Origin: Cohnella kolymensis
Lineage (GTDB): Bacteria; Bacillota; Bacilli; Paenibacillales; Paenibacillaceae
NCBI RefSeq assembly: GCF_000829465.1
Contig: NZ_JXAL01000012.1
Location: 1 to 64,000 of the forward strand
Length of the DNA: 64,000 nucleotides
Direction of reading: 5' to 3'
In this document: positions 1 through 10,914 of the stretch, piece after piece
Numbering within the stretch: the first letter of the stretch is position 1
Layout of the letters: each line of letters opens with the position of its first letter
Translations under genes and position numbers: made by a program
Notes under the pieces: model-generated
The model's database searches: none
Told to the model about the DNA's origin: nothing
What the model saw: the letters and a program-made list of their open reading frames with translations, nothing else

Positions 1-149
1 TCCCGATCTTGTGGGCAGGTTGCCTACGTGTTACTCACCCGTCCGCCGCTAAGCATCAGAGAAGCAAGCTTCTCATCAACTCCGCTCGACTTGCATGTAT
101 TAGGCACGCCGCCAGCGTTCGTCCTGAGCCAGGATCAAACTCTCCATAA
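1..149 (-). rRNA. rrs: 16S ribosomal RNA, 5' end (partial)
   Basis: The reverse complement reads as the conserved 5' start of bacterial 16S rRNA (GAGAGTTTGATCCTGGCTC near 127-145) and continues through the V1 stem to the conserved GGCGGACGGGTGAGTAACACG segment; the gene runs off the left edge. The mature 5' end is placed at about 149 by analogy with Bacillus. It lies downstream of gyrA on the same strand, the position of rrnO in B. subtilis. A rrn leader with a boxA-like element and two promoters precedes it. Confidence 0.97.
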
Positions 150-242
150 TAGAGAGCCATGAAGGCTCAAAATGCTGACTTAAAAAAGTAAATCGTTGTC
201 TATCGTCCCAAAGGACGACAGGAACCGTATTACGCTCGATGT

Positions 243-262
243 TCAGTTTTCAAAGAACAATG
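243..262 (-). promoter_or_regulatory. boxA-like antitermination element in the rrn leader
   Basis: On the minus strand the leader contains TGTTCTTTGAAAACTGAAC, which matches the boxA-containing leader of Bacillus rRNA operons (TGCTCTTTGAAAAC type). It is about 100 bases upstream of the 16S 5' end. In related bacteria boxA recruits Nus factors so that RNA polymerase is not terminated within the untranslated rRNA operon. Recognition is by motif only. Confidence 0.7.
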
Positions 263-305
263 TTACTGCTTTTTATTACCGTGCCGCTCAAGAGGCGACT
301 TGAAT

Positions 306-335
306 AATATATCACAGCCGGCAAGTCAGATGCAA
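306..335 (-). promoter_or_regulatory. rrn promoter P2 (sigma-A type)
   Basis: Minus-strand -35 TTGCAT (330-335) and -10 TATATT (306-311) are separated by 18 bases. The -10 is embedded in TGTGATATATTATTCA, nearly identical to the -10 regions of rrn P1 and of the rpsF promoter. It lies about 45 bases upstream of the boxA-like element, the arrangement seen in Bacillus tandem rrn promoters. Confidence 0.65.
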
Positions 336-415
336 CAACCAATTTCTTCCTAAAGCCTTATCAATTGTCGATTTCTGCTGCTCCGCATTCAACTTCATTG
401 ACCGCGCCGAACAAT

Positions 416-445
416 AATTTATCACAGAACGGAAATCCGCGTCAA
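416..445 (-). promoter_or_regulatory. rrn promoter P1 (sigma-A type)
   Basis: Minus-strand -35 TTGACG (440-445) and -10 TAAATT (416-421) are separated by 18 bases, with TGTGA directly upstream of the -10. It lies between the gyrA terminator and rrn P2, giving the rRNA operon two tandem promoters independent of gyrA. Confidence 0.7.
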
Positions 446-462
446 TGCCAAATAAATACATA

Positions 463-507
463 ATAAAACGGCCAGACGAAGGCGTCGTCGCCCTGCGTCT
501 GCCGTAC
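463..507 (-). terminator. gyrA intrinsic terminator
   Basis: Downstream of the gyrA stop the minus strand forms a long imperfect stem: ACGGCAGACG with an inner AGGGCG pairs with CGCCTTCGTCTGGCCGT, followed by TTTTATTAT. It separates gyrA transcription from the rrn promoters immediately beyond. Confidence 0.7.
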
Positions 508-543
508 ATAAGCAGCTTCACAACAGTGAACGATATATCATAC

Positions 544-3039
544 TCAGGCTTCGGTTTCACCCGCTGAATCTTCGGATACAACACCTTCATCGTCCGTTTC
601 CAGGTCGTCCTCATCTTCATTCTTAGGAGCTCTGGCTACGGTAGCTACGAAGTCGTCTTCTCTTATGTTGATCAGCTTAACACCTTGGGTAATCCGTCCC
701 ATCGTGTTAATACCCGACATGCTTGTACGAATCAGTGTGCCGGACGATGTCATGATCATCAGGTCCTCATCATTGTTAACGACCTTCAAGCTCACTATCT
801 CACCGTTCTTGTCGGTGACATTGAGTGTTTTGATTCCTTTGCCGCCGCGTGTTTGAATTCTGTATTCCGACAGCGGGGTACGTTTGCCGTAACCTTTGGT
901 GGTGACAATAAGCACCGTCTCCTCCGGCTGTACGACATCCATATCGATGACCTTGTCTTTGTCATCCAACTGGATACCTTTGACCCCTGTGGCAGAACGG
1001 CCCATCGAACGGACATCCTGCTCGGAGAAACGAATGGACATGCCTTCGCTGGTTCCCATAATGATTTCACGATCGCCGTCGGTCAGCTTGACACCGATCA
1101 AATCATCGTCTTCACGCAGCGAGATCGCGATCAAGCCGACTTTTCGAATGTTGGAGTAGTCATCCAGCGGTGTCTTCTTTACTATCCCTTTGCGGGTTGC
1201 AAAGAAGAGGAACTTATTCGGCTCGAATGATTCGACCGGAATCACCGCCTGGATCGTTTCACCTTGTTCGATCTGAATCAGGTTAATGATCGGCGTGCCT
1301 CGCGCAGTCCGGCTTAAATCCGGAATTTCGTAAGCTTTCAACCGGAACACCCGCCCTTTGTTCGTAAAGAACAGGAGGAAGTGGTGCGTATTCGAGACGA
1401 ACAGATTTTCAACGAAGTCGTCTTCTTTCGTTCCCATTCCCATAATTCCTCGTCCGCCTCTGCGCTGATTGCGGTAGGTGGATACAGGAAGCCTTTTGAT
1501 GTAACCGGAATGGCTCATCGTGATCACGACTTCGTCTCGCGGAATGAGATCTTCATCCATGATCTCCGAGTCGCTGGCCGTGATTTCCGTACGCCGCTCA
1601 TCGCCGAACCGCTCCTTGATTTCCTGGAGCTCATCGTGAATGATGTCTCTCACAAGCCCCTCGTCTGCAAGAATGGCTTTATATTCGGCGATTTTTTGTA
1701 CGAGCTCGTTGTATTCCTGCTCGATCCGGTCGCGCTCCAACCCGGTCAGGCGTTGGAGACGCATTTCCAGAATAGCCTGAGCTTGATCGTGGGACAGACC
1801 GAAGCGTGTGATCAGCCCTTCACGGGCCTCTTCTGCCGTTTGTGAAGAGCGGATCAACGCGATGACTTCATCCAGATGATCTAACGCTACCCGCAAGCCT
1901 TCCAGAATGTGCGCGCGCGCTTCCGCCTTCTTCAGTTCAAATTCAGTGCGGCGCCGAATCACTTCGACTTGGTGCTGGATATAATGATGCAGCACGTCAC
2001 GCAAATTCAGAGTTCTAGGCTCTTTATTCACTATAGCCAGCATGTTGATGCCGAAAGTAGACTGCATCTGCGTATGCTTGTACAAGTTATTCAGTACGAC
2101 GGTAGGCGTCACGTCACGGCGAAGCTCAATGACAACCCGCATACCGTTGCGGTCCGATTCGTCCCGCAGATCGGTAATACCGTCGATCTTCTTATCCCGT
2201 ACAAGCTCCGCGATTTTCTCCACAAGACGTGCTTTAATAACCTGATACGGCAGCTCATGGACGATTATTCGCGCTTTGCCGTTTACTTCTTCAATTTCCG
2301 CGCGAGCCCTCATCGTTACGGAACCGCGTCCCGTGTTATAGGCCTGGCGAATGCCCTCCCGCCCGAGAATAAACCCGGATGTAGGAAAATCCGGTCCTTT
2401 GATGTATTCCATCAAATCGTTCGGGGTCAGATCCGGATCGCGGATTAATGCTTGGGTTCCGTCAATGACTTCAGTCAGATTGTGAGGCGGAATGTTGGTG
2501 GCCATCCCTACTGCAATACCGGTGTTCCCGTTCACCAGCAAATTGGGATATCGCGCCGGAAGCACGGCAGGCTCATGTTCCTCACCGTCATAGTTCGGAT
2601 TGAAATCGATTGTCTCTTTGTTGATATCGCGCAGCATTTCCATTGCGATCTTCGACAACCGCGCCTCGGTATAACGCATAGCCGCCGCGGAATCCCCGTC
2701 GATCGAGCCGAAGTTCCCGTGCCCGTCCACCATCATATATCGCAGCGAAAAGTCTTGAGCCATACGTACCATGGATTCGTATACCGCCGAGTCTCCATGC
2801 GGATGATATTTACCGATGACTTCTCCGACGATCCTCGCCGATTTCTTATAAGGTTTATCAGGGGCCATACCGAGCTCGGACATCGCAAACAGAATACGGC
2901 GGTGAACCGGTTTCAGTCCGTCGCGAACGTCCGGCAATGCCCGGCTGACAATAATGCTCATTGCGTAATCCATGAACGATTCCCGCATCTCGACCCCGAT
3001 ATCACGGTCTCTATATTGGGAGCGTTGTTCTTCAGCCAT
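544..3039 (-). CDS. gyrA: DNA gyrase subunit A
   Basis: Breakage-reunion subunit of DNA gyrase, which with GyrB introduces negative supercoils. The protein is 831 residues, normal for Gram-positive GyrA. The catalytic tyrosine sits in [10 protein letters not shown] (Tyr123). The quinolone-resistance region reads HGDSAVYE with Ser84 and Glu88, the usual susceptible residues. The C-terminal domain carries the GyrA box (QRRGGRGI, about residue 560) and ends in an acidic tail. The ATG at 3037-3039 is chosen over an upstream in-frame start because AAGGAGG lies just before it. Unlike in B. subtilis it is not directly behind gyrB: an ATP-grasp gene on the other strand intervenes, and gyrA appears to have its own promoter. 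Confidence 0.98.
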   Translation of the reverse strand: MAEEQRSQYRDRDIGVEMRESFMDYAMSIIVSRALPDVRDGLKPVHRRILFAMSELGMAPDKPYKKSARIVGEVIGKYHPHGDSAVYESMVRMAQDFSLRYMMVDGHGNFGSIDGDSAAAMRYTEARLSKIAMEMLRDINKETIDFNPNYDGEEHEPAVLPARYPNLLVNGNTGIAVGMATNIPPHNLTEVIDGTQALIRDPDLTPNDLMEYIKGPDFPTSGFILGREGIRQAYNTGRGSVTMRARAEIEEVNGKARIIVHELPYQVIKARLVEKIAELVRDKKIDGITDLRDESDRNGMRVVIELRRDVTPTVVLNNLYKHTQMQSTFGINMLAIVNKEPRTLNLRDVLHHYIQHQVEVIRRRTEFELKKAEARAHILEGLRVALDHLDEVIALIRSSQTAEEAREGLITRFGLSHDQAQAILEMRLQRLTGLERDRIEQEYNELVQKIAEYKAILADEGLVRDIIHDELQEIKERFGDERRTEITASDSEIMDEDLIPRDEVVITMSHSGYIKRLPVSTYRNQRRGGRGIMGMGTKEDDFVENLFVSNTHHFLLFFTNKGRVFRLKAYEIPDLSRTARGTPIINLIQIEQGETIQAVIPVESFEPNKFLFFATRKGIVKKTPLDDYSNIRKVGLIAISLREDDDLIGVKLTDGDREIIMGTSEGMSIRFSEQDVRSMGRSATGVKGIQLDDKDKVIDMDVVQPEETVLIVTTKGYGKRTPLSEYRIQTRGGKGIKTLNVTDKNGEIVSLKVVNNDEDLMIMTSSGTLIRTSMSGINTMGRITQGVKLINIREDDFVATVARAPKNEDEDDLETDDEGVVSEDSAGETEA

Positions 3040-3093
3040 GCAGATCCTCCTTATTAATGCGATGGACACAAAGTTGATTTATACATACTGAGA

Positions 3094-3130
3094 AAAACGC
3101 CCTTTGACAATGCTCACGCCAGGGCGTTTT
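3094..3130 (-). terminator. terminator-like hairpin in the gyrA 5' leader
   Basis: A 10-base perfect inverted repeat (AAAACGCCCT at 3094-3103 and AGGGCGTTTT at 3121-3130) has a 17-base loop. On the minus strand it is followed by TTTTTCTC. It lies between the proposed gyrA promoter and the gyrA ribosome binding site, so it could act as a leader attenuator rather than an operon end. No antiterminator is obvious. Confidence 0.5.
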
Positions 3131-3160
3131 CCGTCATAAATTAACAAATACAATAATTCC

Positions 3161-3170
3161 ATTATAGCAC
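3161..3170 (-). promoter_or_regulatory. gyrA promoter, extended -10
   Basis: The minus strand reads TGCTATAAT (extended -10 TGnTATAAT; TATAAT at 3161-3166). No convincing -35 hexamer is present at the usual spacing, as is common for extended -10 promoters. The element overlaps the start region of the divergent ATP-grasp gene. Confidence 0.5.
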
Positions 3171-3191
3171 AATGTTGAGGGGAAAGGTTGA

Positions 3192-3977
3192 ATGACACCA
3201 ATGCCGATCCAACGCGTCCGCAGCAAACTGGCGAAAACCAAGCCGCTTGTCGGCGATCCCGTTTTACACGAGTTCGTTCCCGACACCCGAGCCTTCAACC
3301 GCGGAAATGTACAACAAATGCTGGATAAATACGAGATGATTTATGTAAAACCGGTACGCGGCACTTTCGGAAAAGGCGTCATACGAGTCAAAAAGAAAGG
3401 CCGAGCATCACGGCCATACCGGTTTCAATCCGGACTCCGCAAATATCGGTTCGGGTCATTCGATTATATGTACCGTAAACTGCTGGCCCTTAAGCAACGG
3501 AAGGCATACCTTACGCAGCAAGGCATTCATCTGCTGAAGCATGGCGGGCGTCGTTTCGATCTGAGGATCATGGTTCAGAAAAACCCGCGCTCCTTCTGGG
3601 AAACCACAGGTATTATCGGACGCCTCGCCCATCCCGGCAAGGTTGTCACCAACTATCACAGCGGCGGAACGCCTCTTCCGATTGATAAACTGCTGAGTAA
3701 CCATATGTCTAGCGAAGAGATTCTTGACTTCCAAAAACAGCTTCAAACGTTGGGCGTAAACGTAGCAAAAGTTTTGGAGAAACGATTCCCCCGGCTGAAA
3801 GAAATTGGAGTAGATGCCGCGATTGACCAGAATAAGAAGCTATGGATCCTCGAGGTCAATACACTGCCTGATCCGTTCTTATTCCGCAAGCTCAGGAATC
3901 CTGACATTTTCCGGCGTATGTATGCTTATGCCGTCTCTTATGGCCGCTTCCCGATCAAAAGAAGAAGAAAAATGTAA
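3192..3977 (+). CDS. YheC/YheD family ATP-grasp protein
   Basis: A 261-residue protein of the YheC/YheD (ATP-grasp, endospore coat-associated) family. Visible features are an N-terminal segment with YVKPVRGTFGKGV (about 51-63), which is the ATP-grasp lysine plus glycine-rich loop, FDLRIMVQK (about 123-131), and the metal-binding end ILEVNTLPDP (about 220-229). The very basic C-terminus ends in KRRRKM. The ATG at 3192 follows GAGGGGAAAGG. Family members are found in spore-formers; B. subtilis YheC and YheD are coat-associated, but the reaction is unknown. It lies between gyrA and gyrB on the opposite strand. The fold is clear, the substrate is not. Confidence 0.85.
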   Translation: MTPMPIQRVRSKLAKTKPLVGDPVLHEFVPDTRAFNRGNVQQMLDKYEMIYVKPVRGTFGKGVIRVKKKGRASRPYRFQSGLRKYRFGSFDYMYRKLLALKQRKAYLTQQGIHLLKHGGRRFDLRIMVQKNPRSFWETTGIIGRLAHPGKVVTNYHSGGTPLPIDKLLSNHMSSEEILDFQKQLQTLGVNVAKVLEKRFPRLKEIGVDAAIDQNKKLWILEVNTLPDPFLFRKLRNPDIFRRMYAYAVSYGRFPIKRRRKM

Positions 3978-3980
3978 TTG

Positions 3981-4012
3981 CAGGGGGTACCTCCTGGAAG
4001 AGATACCCCCTG
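3981..4012. terminator. bidirectional terminator between the ATP-grasp gene and gyrB
   Basis: CAGGGGGTA (3981-3989) and TACCCCCTG (4004-4012) form a 9-bp stem just after the convergent stops of the ATP-grasp gene and gyrB. The U-tracts are poor on both sides, so efficiency is uncertain. Confidence 0.5.
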
Positions 4013-4047
4013 TATTGTACTTGCCCTTAAACTCATGTCGCGAACAA

Positions 4048-5979
<1,932 letters not shown>

Positions 5980-5998
5980 CTATACATTGCCGCTGCTT

Positions 5999-6244
5999 TT
6001 AACCGTCCAGATAATGCGCTCTTTTCTTGAGCGTGGAGGAAGAAATAGGAGAATAGTAAACCTTCTGTTCGGTGACGACAATCGACTTCGGTTCCTCTTC
6101 GCCGATCGTCTCGACTTCCTTGTTCTTCTGTGCCTGCGCGACGAACTGTCGCGACAATTTGGAGGATTGCTCTATGGAAATATCAAAGATGGCTACGAGC
6201 TGCGATGTGCGGATGATCTTCTCCCCGCCGAGATGAATATACAT
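5999..6244 (-). CDS. remB: extracellular matrix regulator RemB (DUF370)
   Basis: An 81-residue protein matching YaaB/RemB, which lies between recF and gyrB in Bacillus. It begins MYIHLGGEKIIR, the conserved DUF370 start, and has a lysine- and glutamate-rich centre. RemA/RemB proteins in B. subtilis promote expression of biofilm matrix genes, with RemA binding DNA directly. The start ATG is preceded by GGGAGG. Function is assigned by family and position. Confidence 0.85.
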   Translation of the reverse strand: MYIHLGGEKIIRTSQLVAIFDISIEQSSKLSRQFVAQAQKNKEVETIGEEEPKSIVVTEQKVYYSPISSSTLKKRAHYLDG

Positions 6245-6260
6245 GGAATTCCTCCCTGCG

Positions 6261-7379
6261 TTAACGCAGCAATTGCCCGTTTCTCACATGAAAAACGGAT
6301 GCATCCTTTAACCGGCTCATATTTACGCTTTCCAACCCTGTTGTCGTAATAAAAGTCTGCACGCGGCTCTGGAACGTTTCGATCAATTGAGTTTGCCGAG
6401 TCTGGTCCAATTCCGAAAGCACATCGTCGAGAAGCAGCAGCGGATACTCTCCAATCTCCTCGTGCATCAATTCCAATTCAGCCAGTTTCAAAGAGAGGGC
6501 AGCTGTGCGTTGTTGGCCTTGAGATCCGAAAGATTGAACGTCCTTGCCGTTAATGGCAAAAGCCAAATCGTCCCGATGAGGTCCGGTCAAAGTTATGCCC
6601 CTGCGGAATTCCTGTTCTTTACCCTGTGATAACTTTAACATAAATTGCTCTAATAAAGAAGGATGATGTTGGCTGTCGCTTCCAGGCGCAATTCCGAACG
6701 ATGGGCGATACTCCACCGTTAAATGCTCGTTTCCGGCGGTAATGCCGGCATGGATTTTTTCAGCCCATTTTTGCAGCTGTAATATAAAGTTTTGCCTTCT
6801 TTGCATCATTTTAACACCGTAAGATGCCAGTTGTTCGTTCCAAACTTCCAACATCTCCGGGGATGCTTTCTTTACATCCGTGGATTTCAAATAATTGTTC
6901 CGCTGCTGCAATATTTTCTGATACTGCTGCATGTCATACAAATAGCCCGGGTGCACCTGGCCGATCTCCATGTCCATGAACCGGCGGCGGATGCCGGGAG
7001 CCCCTTTGACGATATCCAGATCTTCCGGAGCAAACAGCACGACATTAAGCGTACCGACAAAGCCGCTTAGTTTCCGTTGTTCCAATCCGTTAATCTTTGC
7101 TTTTTTACCCTGCGGCGAAATTTGCAGATCGAGCGACACATTGCCGTATTTTCTCTCCATATGCGCGCGGATGACGGCAGCCTGGTGATTCCATCCGATC
7201 AGTTCCCGGTCCTTGGAGGTTCGGTGCGACTTCGTCAAGGAGAGCACGTGAATCGCTTCAAGCAGGTTCGTTTTGCCTTGGGCATTAGGTCCGATAAAGA
7301 TATTAACGCCGGCTTCGGTGGTCATCTTTAAAGAATCGTAATTCCGGTATCCTTGAAGCTCCAACGTCGTTAACTGCAT
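6261..7379 (-). CDS. recF: DNA replication and repair protein RecF
   Basis: SMC-like ATPase that with RecO and RecR loads RecA at single-stranded gaps. The 372-residue protein has Walker A GPNAQGKT (about 30-37), the ABC-type signature SQGQQRTAALSLKLAE (about 285-300) and Walker B PLLLLDDVLSELD (about 315-327). The length is normal. It sits 17 bases upstream of remB and about 50 bases downstream of yaaA on the same strand, as in Bacillus. Confidence 0.97.
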   Translation of the reverse strand: MQLTTLELQGYRNYDSLKMTTEAGVNIFIGPNAQGKTNLLEAIHVLSLTKSHRTSKDRELIGWNHQAAVIRAHMERKYGNVSLDLQISPQGKKAKINGLEQRKLSGFVGTLNVVLFAPEDLDIVKGAPGIRRRFMDMEIGQVHPGYLYDMQQYQKILQQRNNYLKSTDVKKASPEMLEVWNEQLASYGVKMMQRRQNFILQLQKWAEKIHAGITAGNEHLTVEYRPSFGIAPGSDSQHHPSLLEQFMLKLSQGKEQEFRRGITLTGPHRDDLAFAINGKDVQSFGSQGQQRTAALSLKLAELELMHEEIGEYPLLLLDDVLSELDQTRQTQLIETFQSRVQTFITTTGLESVNMSRLKDASVFHVRNGQLLR

Positions 7380-7427
7380 CTAAAATCCCTTTCCAGGCAA
7401 GCGGTCTTCCTCACCCTTGACCATTGA

Positions 7428-7649
7428 TCAAGGTTTGCGCGCAGCCACAATGAATTCTCCGCAGCCTTCCACTTCAATGCGATCGCCGATCACCAGCTTC
7501 CGGCCTCTGCGGTTCTCGGATTGACCGTTCACTTGAACGCTTTTTTCCTGCAGATAAAATTTCACTTCTCCCCCGGTGCTGATACAATCCGCCAATTTAA
7601 GCAGCTGGCCGAGGGTGATGTATTCCGTCGAAATGTCGATGTTCTTCAT
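7428..7649 (-). CDS. yaaA: S4-domain RNA-binding protein YaaA
   Basis: A 73-residue S4-like protein. The core reads TLGQLLKLADCISTGGE followed by NRRGRKLVIGDRIEV, the conserved S4 fold with its basic RNA-binding face. It occupies the invariant dnaN-yaaA-recF position. YaaA is thought to help late 50S ribosome assembly. The ATG at 7647-7649 lies 12 bases after the dnaN stop. Confidence 0.9.
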   Translation of the reverse strand: MKNIDISTEYITLGQLLKLADCISTGGEVKFYLQEKSVQVNGQSENRRGRKLVIGDRIEVEGCGEFIVAARKP

Positions 7650-7661
7650 CCTTTTTACGCC

Positions 7662-8801
7662 TCAATTCGTTGTTCGATAAGGGAGTATCAGATGCAGACT
7701 GTTCTCGTTATCTCGCGGTTTAATAATGATCGGACTCATTGCGCCGGTAAAACCGATGAACAATTCTTCGCTGTCGAGAACTTTCAGTACATCAAGCATA
7801 TATTTCGAGTTAAATGCAATTTTGAGCGGTTCTCCCCGCAGCTCCGTTACGGCTAACTGTTCCGTTACTTTGCCCAATTCCGAAGAGCTGGATGAAATTT
7901 CGATGCCTCCGTCCTCCGTGGTCATCAGACGGACAATGTTCGTCTTCTCTTCACGGGAAAGCAAATAAGCGCGATCGATCGCATCGCTAAGCTGTTTGGT
8001 ATTAAGAATGAGTTCTGTTTTGAAGGTTTGCGGAATAATCTTTGAAGTGTCGGGGTACGTCCCATCCAACATGCGGGAATAGAAAAGCACATTTCCGAGT
8101 TTGAACAATACTTGATTGTCGGCAACGACAATATCAACCATCACATTTTGATCCGGTACGATTTTGGCTAATTCGTTTAGTGTTTTGCCGGAAATGACGA
8201 TGTTTGAGAAACGCACATCGTACATTTCGATAGCAGCCGTGCGGCTTGCCAAACGGTGGCGGTCCGTGGCGACGAACTTATATACACCTTCTTGCAGATT
8301 CCATAAAACACCTGTCAATATCGGGGTTGATTCGTTCGTCGTTACCGCGAATACGGTTTGTCTGATCATATCTTTAAGCAAATCTCCAGGTATCGATACA
8401 ACTTGATCTTCCTGTACGGTCGGAAGAACGGGAAATTCCTCAGGATCGAGCCCGACGAGCTGAATCTCGGTTGCGCCGGAAGTGATCATCGTTTGAAAAC
8501 GATCCCCAACCTCGAGATGCACTTCTTCGTGCGGCAATTTTTTCACGATCTCAACGAAAAATTTAGCCGGCAATACAACGCTTCCCGTTTTTTCGACAGT
8601 ACCGATTGTTTTATCCGGAGTTTCCATGGGTATAAAGCTTTGGATGGAAATATCTGTATCGCTTGCCGTTAAAGTTAATCCCGTATTGGTCGCTTCCAGC
8701 TTAATACCGCTGAGAATCGGGATAGTCGTTCGGGATGCAACGGCTTTGGACACATGCTGGATGGCCTCGTTCAATTCGTTGCGCAAGATCGTCAATTTCA
8801 C
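7662..8801 (-). CDS. dnaN: DNA polymerase III sliding clamp (beta subunit)
   Basis: The processivity clamp of the replicase, 379 residues in three repeated clamp domains. The start is the GTG at 8799-8801 giving MKLTILRNELNEAIQHVSKA, the family-standard N-terminus, with AGGTG 6-7 bases upstream; a longer upstream in-frame start is unlikely. The C-terminus ending HLILPYRTTN corresponds to the conserved LILPYR end. It has its own likely promoter in the dnaA-dnaN gap. Confidence 0.97.
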   Translation of the reverse strand: MKLTILRNELNEAIQHVSKAVASRTTIPILSGIKLEATNTGLTLTASDTDISIQSFIPMETPDKTIGTVEKTGSVVLPAKFFVEIVKKLPHEEVHLEVGDRFQTMITSGATEIQLVGLDPEEFPVLPTVQEDQVVSIPGDLLKDMIRQTVFAVTTNESTPILTGVLWNLQEGVYKFVATDRHRLASRTAAIEMYDVRFSNIVISGKTLNELAKIVPDQNVMVDIVVADNQVLFKLGNVLFYSRMLDGTYPDTSKIIPQTFKTELILNTKQLSDAIDRAYLLSREEKTNIVRLMTTEDGGIEISSSSSELGKVTEQLAVTELRGEPLKIAFNSKYMLDVLKVLDSEELFIGFTGAMSPIIIKPRDNENSLHLILPYRTTN

Positions 8802-8825
8802 TCGGTTCACCTCATCAATTTTTGT

Positions 8826-8883
8826 ATATTGTATCATGTTTTAATTATTAAAGTCGTAGTAGGGGCGGTGAATATGTGGATAA
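8826..8883 (-). other. basal unwinding element of oriC (DnaA box, GC block, DnaA-trios, AT-rich DUE)
   Basis: Read on the minus strand, this part of the dnaA-dnaN gap holds a perfect DnaA box TTATCCACA (8875-8883), a GC-rich spacer CACCGCCC, the trio-like run CTACTACGACTT (8851-8862), then an AT-rich stretch (8826-8850). That order matches the bacterial origin unwinding system described in B. subtilis, in which DnaA loads from the box onto one strand by reading trios. A further near-match DnaA box (CTATCCACA) lies at 8908-8916. The unwinding site is inferred from this order. Confidence 0.75.
8828..8836 (-). promoter_or_regulatory. dnaN promoter, extended -10
   Basis: The minus strand reads TGATACAAT, an extended -10 element with TACAAT at 8828-8833, about 27 bases upstream of the dnaN start codon. 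The -35 is poor. It would allow dnaN expression after the dnaA terminator. Confidence 0.45.
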
Positions 8884-8904
8884 GGCGAAAAAAGTCGAAA
8901 AGAA

Positions 8905-8940
8905 CGCCTATCCACATTGTGTATGCTTTGTGCATAGGCG
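8905..8940 (-). terminator. dnaA terminator
   Basis: CGCCTAT (8905-8911) pairs with ATAGGCG (8934-8940). On the minus strand, the direction of dnaA transcription, the hairpin is followed by TTCTTTTCGACTTTTTT. It lies just after the dnaA stop and beside the unwinding element. Confidence 0.65.
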
Positions 8941-8950
8941 CCTTTGTTTT

Positions 8951-10303
8951 TTAAGATAGATTTTTGATTTTCTCCGTCAGACTGTTGATAATTTTGTAGA
9001 GTTCTTGATCGATCTTCAATTGCTGCGTAATCTTGTCATGCGCATGGATGACGGTCGTATGATCTCGTCCCCCGAATGCATCTCCGATCTTAGGAAGCGA
9101 ATAATCCGTTAATTCACGAGATAAATACATGGCGATTTGCCTTGGGAAAGCGATGGCTTTCGTCCGTTTGCGCGCTTTGAAATCCTCGAGCTTCAACCCG
9201 TAATACTCCCCGACCCGCTGTTGAATGTCCTGCATTGTAAGTACGCGATTGCGACCGCTTGGCAGAATATCCTTCAATGCCTCTGCCGCCAAATGCGAGG
9301 ATATATCTTGGTTCGTAAGCGAAGAATAGGCGACGATGCGAATGAGCGCACCTTCTAACTCACGGATATTCGAATCAATCATATTGGCAATATACATCAT
9401 CGCTTCATTCGGAATATCGAGATTCTCGGCCCTCGCCTTTTTGCGGAGGATTGCAATTCTGGTTTCCAAGTCGGGCGGTTGTATATCCGTAATGAGACCC
9501 CATTCGAACCGGGAACGGAGCCTCTCCTCTAATGTAGGAATCTCTTTAGGCGGACGGTCACTGGAAATGACGATTTGCTTATGTTCTTCATGCAAAGCAT
9601 TAAATGTATGGAAAAATTCCTCTTGCGTTCCTTCTTTACCGGCTAGGAATTGAATATCGTCAATGAGCAGGACATCGATGTTGCGGTATTTGTTGCGAAA
9701 GCTTTCGCCCCTGTTATCGCGGATCGCGTTAATGAACTCATTGGTGAATTTCTCGGATGATAAATACAGAACCTTCATATGAGGATTATGTTCCAGAATA
9801 TAATGGCCGATCGCGTGCATGAGATGGGTTTTGCCTAATCCGACGCCTCCATATAGAAAGAAAGGATTATAGGCTTTGGCCGGCGCCTCCGCGACGGCAA
9901 GCGACGCAGCGTGCGCAAACCGGTTGCCTGCGCCGATGACGAACGTATCGAATGTATATTTCGGGTTCAGCATATGCATAATGGTATCTTCTGACGCCGG
10001 CTCACGAACGGCAGGCTTCTGCGGGAACGGCGCCGGAGGTTCTGCCGAACGAACCTCTTCGATGGCGAATCTCACATCCACAGGACGGCCCACATATTCT
10101 GAAAGCGTAGAAGTAACCAGCTTCGTATAACGTGTCTCCAGCCATTCTGCGGCGAAAGTCGTGGGTGCCGTTACGACTACCACGTTGTCGCTTAAGAAAG
10201 AAGCTTTGGTCGATTTGAACCAGGTGTCAAAGCTTGGCTTGCTGAGTTTTGTTTGGATTACCGACAACACCTGCTGCCAGATGTCGCTATTTCGGTTGTC
10301 CAC
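8951..10303 (-). CDS. dnaA: chromosomal replication initiator DnaA
   Basis: AAA+ initiator that binds DnaA boxes and opens the origin. The protein is 450 residues from the GTG at 10301-10303, which follows AAAGGAGTG; an upstream in-frame start would add residues not typical of DnaA. Domain I opens with SDIWQQVL, domain III has Walker A GGVGLGKT (152-159) and Walker [10 protein letters not shown], and domain IV has the DnaA signature [16 protein letters not shown]. DnaA boxes lie in its own leader, consistent with autoregulation. Confidence 0.98.
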   Translation of the reverse strand: MDNRNSDIWQQVLSVIQTKLSKPSFDTWFKSTKASFLSDNVVVVTAPTTFAAEWLETRYTKLVTSTLSEYVGRPVDVRFAIEEVRSAEPPAPFPQKPAVREPASEDTIMHMLNPKYTFDTFVIGAGNRFAHAASLAVAEAPAKAYNPFFLYGGVGLGKTHLMHAIGHYILEHNPHMKVLYLSSEKFTNEFINAIRDNRGESFRNKYRNIDVLLIDDIQFLAGKEGTQEEFFHTFNALHEEHKQIVISSDRPPKEIPTLEERLRSRFEWGLITDIQPPDLETRIAILRKKARAENLDIPNEAMMYIANMIDSNIRELEGALIRIVAYSSLTNQDISSHLAAEALKDILPSGRNRVLTMQDIQQRVGEYYGLKLEDFKARKRTKAIAFPRQIAMYLSRELTDYSLPKIGDAFGGRDHTTVIHAHDKITQQLKIDQELYKIINSLTEKIKNLS

Positions 10304-10378
10304 GAGAACTTCACTCCTTTTAACCCATTCCGAGGACGGCAATGAAGCGGACAAGTCGAAAATAAAAGAAATGACGAG

Positions 10379-10682
10379 TTATCCACATAATTCCCTGAAT
10401 TCTTTAACAGAATGTCCAGATAAAACGGGGTTTGTTCACAAAGTTATACACAGGATGTTAATAAGTCGAGGAGAAAAGGAAGAAATCCACTGGGAAAGTC
10501 ACGACTAATCATAGCAAACAAACCCCTGAAATTCAACGACTTTAGCTGTGTTATCCACAATTACAATAACTTGTGGATGAAAGCTGTGCACAGCACTATA
10601 TATTGTTGATAAGATGTGCGGATGTTCGACAACGTTCTACCATCTATTAATAATCGACAAAAACTTATTCACATGTGTATAA
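10379..10682. other. oriC DnaA-box cluster upstream of dnaA
   Basis: Seven DnaA-box-like 9-mers are visible. On the plus strand: TTATCCACA at 10379 and 10551, TTGTTCACA at 10432, TTATACACA at 10444 and TTATTCACA at 10665. On the minus strand: TCATCCACA at 10572-10580 and TTATACACA at 10674-10682. The last two sites (10665 and 10674) abut head to head. The region between divergent dnaA and rpmH is otherwise non-coding, as expected for the upstream half of a bipartite origin. Confidence 0.9.
10508..10536 (-). promoter_or_regulatory. dnaA promoter
   Basis: On the minus strand -35 TTGAAT (10531-10536) and -10 TATGAT (10508-10513) are 17 bases apart. The predicted transcript carries a leader of about 200 bases through three DnaA boxes before the dnaA GTG. 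This fits DnaA autorepression as known in Bacillus. Confidence 0.65.
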
Positions 10683-10708
10683 TCGATATCGGAGTGAGCG
10701 CGTTGAGA

Positions 10709-10737
10709 TTGACTTTATTCCTCTGTCGTGGTTTAAT
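10709..10737 (+). promoter_or_regulatory. rpmH-rnpA promoter
   Basis: -35 TTGACT (10709-10714), a 17-base spacer and -10 TTTAAT (10732-10737), about 37 bases upstream of the rpmH start. It lies between the outermost DnaA boxes and rpmH. Confidence 0.65.
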
Positions 10738-10774
10738 AGATGAACGTGAGTTTGCAAGTGAGGGGGTTGAAATC

Positions 10775-10909
10775 ATGGGTCCGACATTTAAGCCGAATGT
10801 GAGCAAGCGCAAGAAGGTACACGGTTTCCGCAGCCGGATGAGCTCGAAGAACGGTCGTAAAGTTCTTCAAGCTCGCCGCCAAAAGGGACGTAAAGTACTG
10901 ACGGCATAA
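10775..10909 (+). CDS. rpmH: 50S ribosomal protein L34
   Basis: A 44-residue, strongly basic protein with the canonical L34 body: [17 protein letters not shown], then [20 protein letters not shown]. The ATG at 10775 has AGGGGG upstream; in-frame codons further upstream are not part of the gene. It is the first gene on the right side of the origin, as in nearly all Firmicutes. Confidence 0.97.
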   Translation: MGPTFKPNVSKRKKVHGFRSRMSSKNGRKVLQARRQKGRKVLTA

Positions 10910-10914
10910 TTGCG

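Noticed and set aside
10616..10774. Longer rpmH gene starting far upstream
   Set aside because: Extra residues cover DnaA boxes and the rpmH promoter; L34 is always about 44 residues and the ATG at 10775 has a good ribosome binding site.
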